NCBI GenBank assembly: GCA_900546745.1
Contig: URDT01000006.1
Location: 1 to 49,096, forward strand
DNA length: 49,096 nucleotides
Reading direction: 5' to 3'
From: an uncultured Mycoplasmatota bacterium
GTDB lineage: Bacteria > Bacillota_I > Bacilli_A > RF39 > UBA660
Of the stretch, positions 23,122 through 30,773 are shown piece after piece. The position numbers were made by a program, and so were the translations under genes. Position 1 is the stretch's first letter, and each line of letters begins with the position of its first letter. A model generated the notes under the pieces. The model was given only the letters and a program-made list of their open reading frames with translations. It made no database searches and was not told the DNA's origin.

Positions 23122-23646
23122 ATGGCAAGAGTTAAAGGTGGAACAATTCATCGTGCTAGAAGAGCTAAAGTAATGAAATTAGCTAAAGGTTACTTTGGTT
23201 CAAAACATAGATTATATAAAACAGCAAAAGAACAAGTAATGCATTCATTAAAATATGCATATAGAGATAGAAGACAAAAGAAAAGAGATTTTAGAAAGTT
23301 ATGGATTACAAGAATTAATGCTGCTTGTAGAATGAATAATATTAGTTATTCAAAATTTATTAATGGACTTTCTAAAGCAGGTGTAGCTATCAATAGAAAG
23401 ATGCTTTCAGAAATGGCTATTGAAAATCCAGCAGGATTTGCAGCATTAGTTGCAGTAGCAAATCAAGCATTAGAAGGAAAAGTAGCAAAAGAAGTTAAAA
23501 AAGAAACAAAAAAAGTAGAAGTAAAAGAAGAAACAACAGATTTATCAAAAATGACTGTTGCTGAACTTAGAGCTTTAGCAAAAGAAAAAAATATAACTGG
23601 AGCTTCTACAATGAAAAAAGCTGAATTATTAGATGCTTTAAAATAA
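23122..23646 (+). CDS. rplT: 50S ribosomal protein L20 (bL20) with an extra C-terminal SAP/Rho-N-like domain
   Basis: 174 residues; the normal L20 core (ARVKGGTIHRARRAKVMKLAKGYFG ... NQALEGK) ends near residue 120. It is followed by a Lys/Glu-rich linker and DLSKMTVAELRALAKEKNITGASTMKKAELLDALK written in two pieces: a linker at 125-140 and a compact helical domain at 141-174. That domain resembles the Rho N-terminal or SAP nucleic-acid-binding fold. L20 is the likely repressor of this operon through the leader at 22262-22357. AGGAGG precedes the ATG, and a strong terminator follows. Confidence 0.95.
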   Translation: MARVKGGTIHRARRAKVMKLAKGYFGSKHRLYKTAKEQVMHSLKYAYRDRRQKKRDFRKLWITRINAACRMNNISYSKFINGLSKAGVAINRKMLSEMAIENPAGFAALVAVANQALEGKVAKEVKKETKKVEVKEETTDLSKMTVAELRALAKEKNITGASTMKKAELLDALK

Positions 23647-23668
23647 TCACAATTGTGATTATTTTTTT
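23641..23668 (+). terminator. Strong Rho-independent terminator
   Basis: A perfect palindrome at 23641-23664 (AAATAATCACAA and its complement) overlapping the last L20 codons and the stop, then T's. It ends the infC operon. Confidence 0.9.
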
Positions 23669-23671
23669 AAT

Positions 23672-23699
23672 TTGACAAATAACAAAAATATGGTAGAAT
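23672..23699 (+). promoter_or_regulatory. Promoter of the Fic-like gene
   Basis: TTGACA (23672-23677), 16 bp, TAGAAT (23694-23699). Confidence 0.7.
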
Positions 23700-23723
23700 A
23701 ACAGCTATTATAAAGGAAAAAAG

Positions 23724-24521
23724 ATGTATATGGATGACACAAAACAATTTTTTAGATTAATGGAAGCAGGGTATAAAGAAAGAAGAAATAGGAATTCTTT
23801 ATCTCTTGAAATGTTAAAAGGTATTATTGAAGCTTATTATAATTATGTAGAAAAACCAGTTTTTCGAAATTTAGTAGAAGAATATAAGATGAAATATATT
23901 TATAATGAGTCAAGAGTAGAAAAAAATATCACAAAAGAGGAACAACTTGGTTTAGGTGTTGTTTATGATTATATTTGTGATTTTGATTATGATAAAGATT
24001 ATTTTAATATTTTTGTGACGTCCTTGTTATTGCATCAAAAATTATATTCTAAATGTCCAAACAAAGAATATGGTGGAAAACTAAGAGATAGTTCTGTTTA
24101 TTTATTAGATAGTAATGTGGAAGTTGTAGATGCTATAGAGGCTCAACGCATATTTAATAATTTTATTAGTACCTCGAATGAAGTATTTAAACCATTGGAA
24201 CAAAATGATATTTTTGGATATATTGATTCTTGTATTGAATTAGATGCAATATTGATTAAATTACAGCCTTTTTTAGATGGAAATAAAAGAACTTTCCGAG
24301 CTTTACTTAATTTATTATTCAAAAAGATAGAAATTCCTCCAATTTATATAGAAACACATGAAAGGGACCTTTATAAAGAATATTTGTTTGAAGCTATTAA
24401 ATTTGAAGAATATTCAAATTTGATATATTTTTATTATTTAAAAATATGTGATGCAATATCAGAATTAAATTTAGACTTAACGATTATATCTAATCAACAA
24501 AAAGTAAAAGAAAGAAAGTGA
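23724..24521 (+). CDS. Fic-fold protein with the catalytic His replaced by Gln
   Basis: 265 residues. The Fic core motif H-P-F-x-D-G-N-x-R appears here as LQPFLDGNKRTFR, with Gln181 (codon CAG) in place of the His. Asp185, Asn187, Arg189 and Arg192 remain. An upstream ESRVEKN (62-68) aligns with the inhibitory-helix motif of class II Fic proteins, and GGKLRDSSVYL fits the flap. Fic enzymes usually transfer AMP to hydroxyl groups using the His as base, so AMPylation is unlikely here; substrate binding, another chemistry or a structural role is possible. GGAAAAAAG precedes the ATG. It is first in a three-gene group with two paralogous genes of unknown function. Confidence 0.7.
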   Translation: MYMDDTKQFFRLMEAGYKERRNRNSLSLEMLKGIIEAYYNYVEKPVFRNLVEEYKMKYIYNESRVEKNITKEEQLGLGVVYDYICDFDYDKDYFNIFVTSLLLHQKLYSKCPNKEYGGKLRDSSVYLLDSNVEVVDAIEAQRIFNNFISTSNEVFKPLEQNDIFGYIDSCIELDAILIKLQPFLDGNKRTFRALLNLLFKKIEIPPIYIETHERDLYKEYLFEAIKFEEYSNLIYFYYLKICDAISELNLDLTIISNQQKVKERK

Positions 24522-24525
24522 TATT

Positions 24526-25386
24526 ATGAAACCAAAAAAAGAATTGTTAACGAAATTAAAAAGCATAATACTTGGTTCTCGAGGCAATAATTATCTTGAA
24601 ATGATTTATAATTTATTATCTTATTCTGAACAAGATGCTATCGAATATTTGAGAAAATTTCATATTTCTGAAGATAGTTATCAAATAAAATTAAGACTTT
24701 TTGAAAATAGATTTCCTGAGTATATTGAAGAAAGAAAATATTTAGCTGAACTTTACCAAAAGTATTTAGAAAGTTATTATCCCAAAAAAGAAAGTGTTAT
24801 AAAAGAAGATGAAGAGCTTATCAGAAATCAAAAAATTATGAAACAACTTTTTGAAAGCAATTATACAGTAGAATTGTTTTGTTCTAAGTATGGATATCAT
24901 TTGCATGAAATTAATTTAATGATTCGAAAATTACCATCGACAGAAAAAGAGCAAATATTAGAAAAATTAGAATCAAGAAGCAATGCCGAATTAATAGAAA
25001 CTATGACACAAGTTATTAAAGAAATTTGTTTAAATAAAGAGTTTGATATTATTGACTATTATCAATATACCCATTTATATCCAATTAGTTTCGATTATCT
25101 TTTAAGAGAACATTTTAATGAATTAAGTCCTCTTATTATGAAAAAGGTATCTATTTTTATTAGAAAGTATGAACAATATGAAAAAATACAAATTAGCAGA
25201 AAACCAGAAATTGCTACAGAAACTATTATTGATGATAGAGTAATTACAAAGGAAGAACGAGAAAAGATTTTTAACTATTTAGAACAAAATAATATTCCAA
25301 ATTATTTTTATAAAGAAGCACTTAGAAAATACATTCAAAATGAAGATTATTTTAATGAAATTCAAAAAGTAAATAGGAAGGTGTAG
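24526..25386 (+). CDS. Hypothetical helical protein, paralogue A of a tandem pair
   Basis: 286 residues, charged, all-helical, no signal peptide. Not recognised. The C-terminal block DDRVITKEEREKIFNYLEQ followed by NIPNYFYKEALRKYI aligns clearly with the next gene, as do the N-terminal block (YLRKFHISEDSYQIKLRLFENRFPE) and the central EYCF/LFCSKYG region. The pair arose by duplication. The central EL(F)CSKYG..HEINLMIRKL piece has the spacing of a helix-turn-helix, which I only suggest. The gene begins 4 bases after the Fic-fold gene with a GTGAT-type ribosome site. Confidence 0.65.
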   Translation: MKPKKELLTKLKSIILGSRGNNYLEMIYNLLSYSEQDAIEYLRKFHISEDSYQIKLRLFENRFPEYIEERKYLAELYQKYLESYYPKKESVIKEDEELIRNQKIMKQLFESNYTVELFCSKYGYHLHEINLMIRKLPSTEKEQILEKLESRSNAELIETMTQVIKEICLNKEFDIIDYYQYTHLYPISFDYLLREHFNELSPLIMKKVSIFIRKYEQYEKIQISRKPEIATETIIDDRVITKEEREKIFNYLEQNNIPNYFYKEALRKYIQNEDYFNEIQKVNRKV

Positions 25387-25391
25387 TAAAT

Positions 25392-26222
25392 ATGAAAAAA
25401 GATATAAATTTTTTAACGGAATTAAAAATATTATTAAATACGGAAAGTGATAAAAAATATCTTTCTGTTTTGTTACCAATTCTTCTTTGTGAAACAAGGG
25501 AAGAAGCTATTCGTTTATTATGTAAGTATAGTTTGTCTGAAAATATCTTTCATTATTATTTAACTAGTTTTAAAAATAATTTTCCAGAACAAGAACAATA
25601 TATTCAGTACTTAGAAACATTGTATAAAGACTATTCTAAAATGAATGTAAAAAAAGAAGAAGTATTACCAATAAGTGGTAATAAAGAAATTTATCAACGT
25701 ATTTTAGAAAGTAATGAATGTGTAGAAGAATATTGTTTTGTAAATGGAGAATCTATCCGTAAAATTAAAAATATTATTAGAGGTTATCGTTCAGATGAAT
25801 CTGAAGAAATACTAAAAAGAGATAATTCTTCTTATATTAGTAAAATGAAAGATATTATTTATCAAATTATCAATGAACAAATAGATTATTTAGATTATTA
25901 TACTCAAACTAAAATAGGTTTGGATGATTTATTGGCATTATCAAAAAATCTTTCTCTAGAAAAAGAACAATATATTCAAATTAATCAATTTGTAAAAAAA
26001 GGAAAGAAAATAGAATCTGAAAATCGAATTGTTGAATCAGCTCAGTTAGAAAAATTAACTAAATTTGGTGACCGTGAAATTACAAGAGAAGAAAAAGAAA
26101 GAATTTTTGATTATTTAAGGCTCAATAAAATTTCATTCTGTTATTATAATATTGCTTTAGTAAAATATGTTAAAGGTTATTTAAAATTTGGAAAACAATT
26201 AGAAAAACAAGGAAATTTTTGA
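25392..26222 (+). CDS. Hypothetical helical protein, paralogue B of a tandem pair
   Basis: 276 residues. It shares with the preceding gene the order LLCKYSLSENIFHYYLTSFKNNFPE, then VEEYCFVNGESIRKIKNIIRG, then DREITREEKERIFDYLRLN. No catalytic motif or membrane segment is seen. It is co-transcribed with the Fic-fold gene and its paralogue (5-base gap, GGAAGG before the ATG). Its last codons carry the -35 of the parC promoter. Confidence 0.65.
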   Translation: MKKDINFLTELKILLNTESDKKYLSVLLPILLCETREEAIRLLCKYSLSENIFHYYLTSFKNNFPEQEQYIQYLETLYKDYSKMNVKKEEVLPISGNKEIYQRILESNECVEEYCFVNGESIRKIKNIIRGYRSDESEEILKRDNSSYISKMKDIIYQIINEQIDYLDYYTQTKIGLDDLLALSKNLSLEKEQYIQINQFVKKGKKIESENRIVESAQLEKLTKFGDREITREEKERIFDYLRLNKISFCYYNIALVKYVKGYLKFGKQLEKQGNF

Positions 26223-26247
26223 TATTTTCTTTTTTTTTTGTTATAAT
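26219..26247 (+). promoter_or_regulatory. Promoter of parC
   Basis: TTGATA (26219-26224), a 17-bp, almost all-T spacer, TATAAT (26242-26247). It overlaps the stop of the previous gene. Confidence 0.75.
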
Positions 26248-26263
26248 GAGTCAAGGTGATTGT

Positions 26264-28762
26264 ATGGAAACGATATTAAATAAAATACATGATTATGCTT
26301 TAGAAGAAATAATGGGTGATAGATTTGTTAGATACTCAAAGTCTATTATCCAAGATAGAGCACTTCCTGATATTCGTGATGGATTAAAACCAGTTCAAAG
26401 AAGAATCTTGTATGCAATGTATCGTGATCGAAATACCTTTGACAAACCCCATAAAAAATCAGCTACAGCAGTTGGTAATATTATGGGAAAGTATCATCCC
26501 CATGGAGATTCTTCTATTTATGAAGCAATGGTTCGTATGAGTCAATGGTGGAAGCAAAATACTCCTTATATTGATATGCATGGAAATAATGGCTCAATGG
26601 ATGGCGATGGAGCAGCTGCCATGCGTTATACCGAATCAAGGTTATCTAAAATCAGTGCTGAACTTTTAAAAGATATTGATAAAGATACGGTTGATATGAT
26701 TTGGAACTTTGATGATACTTTAAAAGAACCAGTAGTATTACCAGCTAAATTTCCAAACTTATTAGTTAATGGTGCTAACGGTATTAGTGCAGGATATGCC
26801 ACTAATATTCCTCCTCATAATTTGGGAGAAATTATTGATGCTACAATCAAGAGAATTGATAGTCCTAATTGTAAATTAGATACTATTTTAGACATTGTGA
26901 AAGGCCCAGACTTTCCAACAGGAGCAATTGTAGAGGGAAAACAAGGAATTATAGATGCTTTTACCAAAGGACGAGGTAAAGTTATGGTAAAAGCAAAAAC
27001 AGAATTTGTAAAAGAAAAAGGAAAAAATGAAATTTTAATTACGGAAATTCCTTTTGATGTCAATAAATCTGTTTTAGTAAAAAAAATTGATGAAATTCGA
27101 ATCGATAAAAAGATTGATGGAATTCTTGAAGTATTAGATGAATCTAACTTTGAAGATCCTATGCGTATTTCTATTCGTCTTAAAAAAGATGCTGATCAAG
27201 AATTAATTTTAAATTATTTATTCAAAAATACTGATTTACAGATTTCTTATAATTATAATATGGTGGCCATTATTAATGGTCGACCAATGACTGTAGGTAT
27301 TTTACAAGTGTTAGATGCTTATATTGTTCATCAAAAAGAAGTAATTACGAGAAGAAGTAAATTTGATTTAGATGTTTATCAAAAAAGAATGCATATTATA
27401 GAAGGTCTAATCAAAGCCATTTCTATTTTAGATGAAGTGATTGCTACTATTCGTGCTAGTAAAAATAAGAGTGATTCCAAAGAAAAATTAATGGAAAAAT
27501 TCGGATTCACAGAAGATCAAGCAGAGGAAATTGTAACATTAAGATTATATCGTTTAAGTAATACTGATATTCAAGAATTAAAAGAGGAATATGAAAAGTT
27601 AAGTGCTTTAATTAAAGGACTAGAATTAATTTTAAATGATGAATCAAAAATGAAGTCATTAATGAAGCATGAACTTAAGAAGGTAAAAGAAGAGTATGCT
27701 ACTCCTAGAAAAAGTGAAATTAGAGATGAAATTGTTGAAGTAAAAATAGATACTACAAAGATGATTCCTAAAGATGATGTAATTGTGGTAGTTACAAATG
27801 AGGGATATGTAAAAAGAGTGTCTATGCGTAGTCATGAGGCAAGTGATGTAGAAACAGGTTTAAAAGATGGCGATTATGTAACTTTTAAAGCTAAAATGAA
27901 TACAATGGATGTATTACTGTTATTTACCGATTTAGGAAATTATTTATATATTCCTGTTTATGAAATCCCTGATTTAAAATGGAAAGATTTAGGAAAGCAT
28001 GTTAGTAATTTGATTTCTATCAAAGCAAATGAAAATGTTATTAAAAGTGTTCCTGTTTATGATTTTAATGAGGATATATATATTACATCATTTACCAAAA
28101 ATGGTATGGTAAAAAGAACGAAATTGAGTGAATTAAAAGCAACTCGTTATTCCAAACCAATCTGTTCTATGAAATTAAAAGAAGATGATTTAGTAGTTGA
28201 TGTAACAGAAAATTCTGGTGATAAAGCTTTTGTAGTAACCAATTTAGGATATGCTCTTAACTTTAGTGTTGATGAAATTCCAGTTACTGGTCTTAGAACA
28301 GGTGGAGTAAAATCAATTGGATTAAAAGATGATTTTGTCGTAAGCGGTATGATTTATCATAATGATGTGGAATACTTAACGATTGTTACAGATAAGTCAA
28401 CAGGAAAACGTATTAAGCTATCAGAGTTTGAGGTGATGAATCGAGCTCGTCGTGGTATTCGTATAATCCGTGATATTAAAACAAATCCTTATCATATCAA
28501 AGCAGCTTTCATCATATCTTATAAAGAGTCTATTATTTTAAAAACTGGTAAGGATTTAATTGAATATAAATTAACGGATTTACCAATTTCAGATTGTCAT
28601 TCTACAGGTTCTAGTATGATTAAAGATCCTATTTTAAATGTTTCTTTGATTCCTAGTTTAGAAACAAAAGAAAGTATTCAAAAAATAGAAAAAGAAAATA
28701 TCAATTTGGATTCAATTGATGAAAAAATGATGACAATCGATGATTTCTTAAAAGATTTATAG
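26264..28762 (+). CDS. parC: DNA topoisomerase IV subunit A
   Basis: 832 residues from the ATG at 26264, which has AAGGTGAT just before it; the longer frame begins inside the promoter. The breakage-reunion domain carries the catalytic Tyr122 in AAMRYTESRL. HPHGDSSIYEAM (Ser83/Ser84 and Glu87) is the quinolone-determining region in its unmutated, susceptible-looking form. The C-terminal beta-pinwheel lacks the GyrA box (QRRGGKG), so ParC is preferred to GyrA. No parE lies next to it, so the partner gene is elsewhere. A separate promoter for yneF follows. Confidence 0.9.
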   Translation: METILNKIHDYALEEIMGDRFVRYSKSIIQDRALPDIRDGLKPVQRRILYAMYRDRNTFDKPHKKSATAVGNIMGKYHPHGDSSIYEAMVRMSQWWKQNTPYIDMHGNNGSMDGDGAAAMRYTESRLSKISAELLKDIDKDTVDMIWNFDDTLKEPVVLPAKFPNLLVNGANGISAGYATNIPPHNLGEIIDATIKRIDSPNCKLDTILDIVKGPDFPTGAIVEGKQGIIDAFTKGRGKVMVKAKTEFVKEKGKNEILITEIPFDVNKSVLVKKIDEIRIDKKIDGILEVLDESNFEDPMRISIRLKKDADQELILNYLFKNTDLQISYNYNMVAIINGRPMTVGILQVLDAYIVHQKEVITRRSKFDLDVYQKRMHIIEGLIKAISILDEVIATIRASKNKSDSKEKLMEKFGFTEDQAEEIVTLRLYRLSNTDIQELKEEYEKLSALIKGLELILNDESKMKSLMKHELKKVKEEYATPRKSEIRDEIVEVKIDTTKMIPKDDVIVVVTNEGYVKRVSMRSHEASDVETGLKDGDYVTFKAKMNTMDVLLLFTDLGNYLYIPVYEIPDLKWKDLGKHVSNLISIKANENVIKSVPVYDFNEDIYITSFTKNGMVKRTKLSELKATRYSKPICSMKLKEDDLVVDVTENSGDKAFVVTNLGYALNFSVDEIPVTGLRTGGVKSIGLKDDFVVSGMIYHNDVEYLTIVTDKSTGKRIKLSEFEVMNRARRGIRIIRDIKTNPYHIKAAFIISYKESIILKTGKDLIEYKLTDLPISDCHSTGSSMIKDPILNVSLIPSLETKESIQKIEKENINLDSIDEKMMTIDDFLKDL

Positions 28763-28768
28763 GATATA

Positions 28769-28797
28769 TTGTAAATATAAATTAAATTTAGTAAAAT
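28769..28797 (+). promoter_or_regulatory. Promoter of yneF
   Basis: TTGTAA (28769-28774), 17 bp, TAAAAT (28792-28797). AAAGGAGAGTGA precedes the ATG. Confidence 0.6.
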
Positions 28798-28817
28798 GTA
28801 TAAAGGAGAGTGAGAAA

Positions 28818-29030
28818 ATGTTAATAGATATATTACAAATATTAGGTGGATTTATTGTTGGTGCAATCGCAGGATTCTTTATTGCTAGAAAATATATGCA
28901 AAAATATTTAAAGAAAAATCCTCCAATTAATGAACAAATGATTAAAACAATGATGAGTGGAATGGGTAGAACTCCTAGCCAAAAACAAGTGAATCAAATG
29001 ATGAAACAAATGAGTAAATATATGGATTAA
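28818..29030 (+). CDS. yneF: YneF family membrane protein (UPF0154)
   Basis: 70 residues. One membrane helix (about 5-24, ILGGFIVGAIAGFFIARKYM) is followed by the conserved NPPINEQMIKTMMSGMGRTPSQKQVNQMM segment seen here in overlapping pieces (NPPINEQMIK, MGRTPSQKQ). The family is common in Bacilli and of unknown function. Normal length. Confidence 0.92.
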   Translation: MLIDILQILGGFIVGAIAGFFIARKYMQKYLKKNPPINEQMIKTMMSGMGRTPSQKQVNQMMKQMSKYMD

Positions 29031-29048
29031 GGAATTATTTCCTTTTTT
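29029..29048 (+). terminator. Rho-independent terminator
   Basis: AAGGAA with TTCCTT, loop TTAT, T run. It starts within the yneF stop. Confidence 0.75.
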
Positions 29049-29057
29049 CATAAAATA

Positions 29058-29090
29058 AAATACATGAGGTTTATATCTCATGTATTTTTA
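29058..29090. terminator. Bidirectional terminator
   Basis: An 11-bp perfect stem AAATACATGAG with CTCATGTATTT, 8-base loop, A's on the left and T's on the right. It serves the convergent leftward membrane-protein gene, whose stop it contains. Confidence 0.8.
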
Positions 29091-29509
29091 ATATTGGTAG
29101 CAAATAAATAATTAAGAATTAATAAGGAATATTGATCTATGAATTGTGATATGAAATCAATTATAAAAATTTGATTGTCATGGGTACAGAAATAAAAGAT
29201 TTGTACAATCCAAATACCAATACTAATGATAAAAAATATAATGCTAATTAGTTTAAATCTATTTTTCTTTGTTAAATAGTAAAGAAAAGTACTCCATAGT
29301 ATTATGATAGATGCTATATAATAAGTAATATAGTAAATATTATTTATATAACTTTGTTTGGCTATTGTTACTGTTTCGTCTAAATTAATAATAGACATCA
29401 ATTCTGAAATTGTAAAATAAAGTCTATATAGATTCATAAAACTAAATATTAGCAGAATAGAGAAAATTACAAATTTTTTTATTTTCATCTTTTTAAAGTC
29501 TTTTGTCAT
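29078..29509 (-). CDS. Small four-helix membrane protein
   Basis: 143 residues, leftward. Four hydrophobic segments (about 12-32, 57-78, 84-106 and 112-136) with a basic N-terminus (MTKDFKKMKIKK). Not recognised. AAGGAG lies 9 bases before the ATG on this strand, a good start. It is convergent with yneF and stands alone; no function can be given. Confidence 0.7.
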   Translation of the reverse strand: MTKDFKKMKIKKFVIFSILLIFSFMNLYRLYFTISELMSIINLDETVTIAKQSYINNIYYITYYIASIIILWSTFLYYLTKKNRFKLISIIFFIISIGIWIVQIFYFCTHDNQIFIIDFISQFIDQYSLLILNYLFATNIKNT

Positions 29510-29634
29510 ATAGAATACTCCTTTCTAATAGGATTATAGCATATTATTTTAATATATAGTTGCAAATGTTATTGTTTATTGATAGATTTTATAAATTTGT
29601 AAAAAAATATTTATGAATTTTAGAAAATATTCAT

Positions 29635-29662
29635 TTGTGAATTATTTTTAAGTTGGTATAAT
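29635..29662 (+). promoter_or_regulatory. Promoter of the small hydrophobic ORF
   Basis: TTGTGA (29635-29640), 16 bp, TATAAT (29657-29662). Transcription would start near 29669. Confidence 0.55.
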
Positions 29663-29702
29663 GAAACAGGAATATTTAACAGTTGAGTGTTTGTTTTCTT
29701 TG

Positions 29703-29795
29703 ATGAATGTGGCAAATAGTATGTCTAAGAAAGATTTATTAATCCTCTCTCTTATTCTTATTATCTTTTTATTAATAGGTTTACTTTTTAAGTAA
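29703..29795 (+). CDS. Small hydrophobic peptide, candidate type I toxin
   Basis: 30 codons: a short polar start (MNVANSMSKKD), one membrane helix of about 17 residues made almost only of L, I and F, and a final Lys. An internal ATG at 29721 would give 24 residues. No strong ribosome site is visible, as is common for sequestered type I toxin mRNAs. It has its own promoter and a strong hairpin 12 bases after its stop. Size, helix and compact locus fit Fst/Ldr-like toxins, but the sequence matches none that I know. It could also be a small membrane regulator. Confidence 0.45.
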   Translation: MNVANSMSKKDLLILSLILIIFLLIGLLFK

Positions 29796-29802
29796 TTATA
29801 TA

Positions 29803-29882
29803 ATAAAAAACACTCAATCTTGCTAGACTGGGTGTTTTATCCAACAATGAGTAAACACTCAACATGCGAAAGTTAAGTATTC
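29803..29882 (-). ncRNA. Candidate antisense (antitoxin) RNA
   Basis: On the minus strand TATAAT (29894-29889) could start a transcript near 29882 that runs toward the small ORF and ends at the bidirectional hairpin, about 80 bases. It would overlap the 3' end of the toxin mRNA. No good -35 is seen, so this is an inference from layout. Confidence 0.3.
29807..29838. terminator. Bidirectional hairpin after the small hydrophobic ORF
   Basis: A 10-bp stem AAAACACTCA with TGGGTGTTTT (one G-T pair) encloses an inner TCT/AGA stem. A's precede and T's follow, so it can end transcripts from both sides. Its left arm (29808-29817) is also complementary to TTGAGTGTTT in the mRNA leader (29682-29691). 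Confidence 0.75.
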
Positions 29883-29905
29883 CTTTTTATTATATTCAAA
29901 TTGCT

Positions 29906-29934
29906 TTGACAATTACATTTTATCAAAATAAATT
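29906..29934 (+). promoter_or_regulatory. Possible promoter of the sigK-like gene
   Basis: TTGACA (29906-29911), 17 bp, TAAATT (29929-29934). The -35 is perfect and the -10 is weak. Confidence 0.5.
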
Positions 29935-29993
29935 TTAAGATTCAAGTGCTTAAAAGTATTTTTATTTCATAATTTTAAGTAGGATGTGATTGG

Positions 29994-30689
29994 ATGTTTC
30001 AAAAAATTATAAAATTTTTATTTAAAGATTTTTATTTTTTTACAGCTGCTTATTCAAATAATGTTTTTCCAGATCCTTTAAGTAAAGAGGAAGAAGAAGA
30101 GTGTGTAAAAAAATGTAAGTTAGGAGATGAAGAAGCTAGAAATAAATTGATAGAACACAATTTAAGATTAGTAGCACATATTGTGAAAAAATATGAATAT
30201 CATAAAGAAGATGCTGATGATTTAATCAGTATAGGTACCATTGGTCTAATTAAAGGAGTTGATAGTTATTCTTTTAAACATGGTACTCGTCTTACTACAT
30301 ATTGTGCCAGATGCATTGAAAATGAAATATTAATGTATTTTAGAAGTAATAAAAAAAATAATAAAAATATTAGTTTAAATGAACCTGTTGGTTTTGATAA
30401 AGATGGAAATGAAATAACATTTTTGGATATTTTAAAGACTCCTAAACCAGATTTTGCTTTAGATATACATAATCAAAATAATTTAGAAAGTTTAAAGAAA
30501 TATTTTAATGTTTTAACGGAAAGAGAACAAGATATTGTAATTAAACGTTATGGATTAGATGGAGAAGATGAAATTACACAAAAAGATATTGCTAAAAATT
30601 TAGGAATCTCTAGAAGCTATGTTTCTAGAATTGAAAAGAGAGCTTTAACAAAATTATTAAGAGAATTTATTAAAAATAAAGATAATTAA
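29994..30689 (+). CDS. sigK: Sigma-K-like RNA polymerase sigma factor
   Basis: 231 residues. NNVFPDPLSKEEEEECV near the start, ARNKLIEHNLRLVAHIVKKYE, DLISIGTIGLIKGVDSYS, YCARCIENEILMYFRS and the region 4 ending GISRSYVSRIEKRALTK match Bacillus SigK closely. SigK controls late gene expression in the sporulating mother cell and, in some lineages, other processes. The gene is uninterrupted (no skin-type element). The first 20 residues (FFKDFYFFTAAYS style, hydrophobic) resemble the pro-sequence of SigK that must be cleaved. GGATGTGATT precedes the ATG. Whether this organism sporulates cannot be judged from one window. Confidence 0.88.
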   Translation: MFQKIIKFLFKDFYFFTAAYSNNVFPDPLSKEEEEECVKKCKLGDEEARNKLIEHNLRLVAHIVKKYEYHKEDADDLISIGTIGLIKGVDSYSFKHGTRLTTYCARCIENEILMYFRSNKKNNKNISLNEPVGFDKDGNEITFLDILKTPKPDFALDIHNQNNLESLKKYFNVLTEREQDIVIKRYGLDGEDEITQKDIAKNLGISRSYVSRIEKRALTKLLREFIKNKDN

Positions 30690-30719
30690 TCAATAGAAAT
30701 GACTATTGATTTTTTTTCT
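30688..30719 (+). terminator. Rho-independent terminator
   Basis: AATCAATAG with CTATTGATT, 6-base loop, eight T's. It ends the sigK transcript. Confidence 0.9.
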
Positions 30720-30773
30720 TTTTTTAATGATAAATATGTGATACAATAATGCAATTGAAAAAGAGGATAATTT

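Larger units (their letters stand above)
29510..29993. other. Intergenic region holding a possible type I toxin-antitoxin locus
   Basis: A 484-bp gap between the leftward membrane gene and sigK. It contains a rightward promoter, a 30-codon hydrophobic ORF, a strong bidirectional hairpin, and repeats TTGAGTGTTT/AAACACTCAA in three places (29682-29691, 29808-29817, 29853-29862). A possible leftward -10 (29889-29894) and the sigK promoter follow. The parts are listed separately. Confidence 0.6.
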
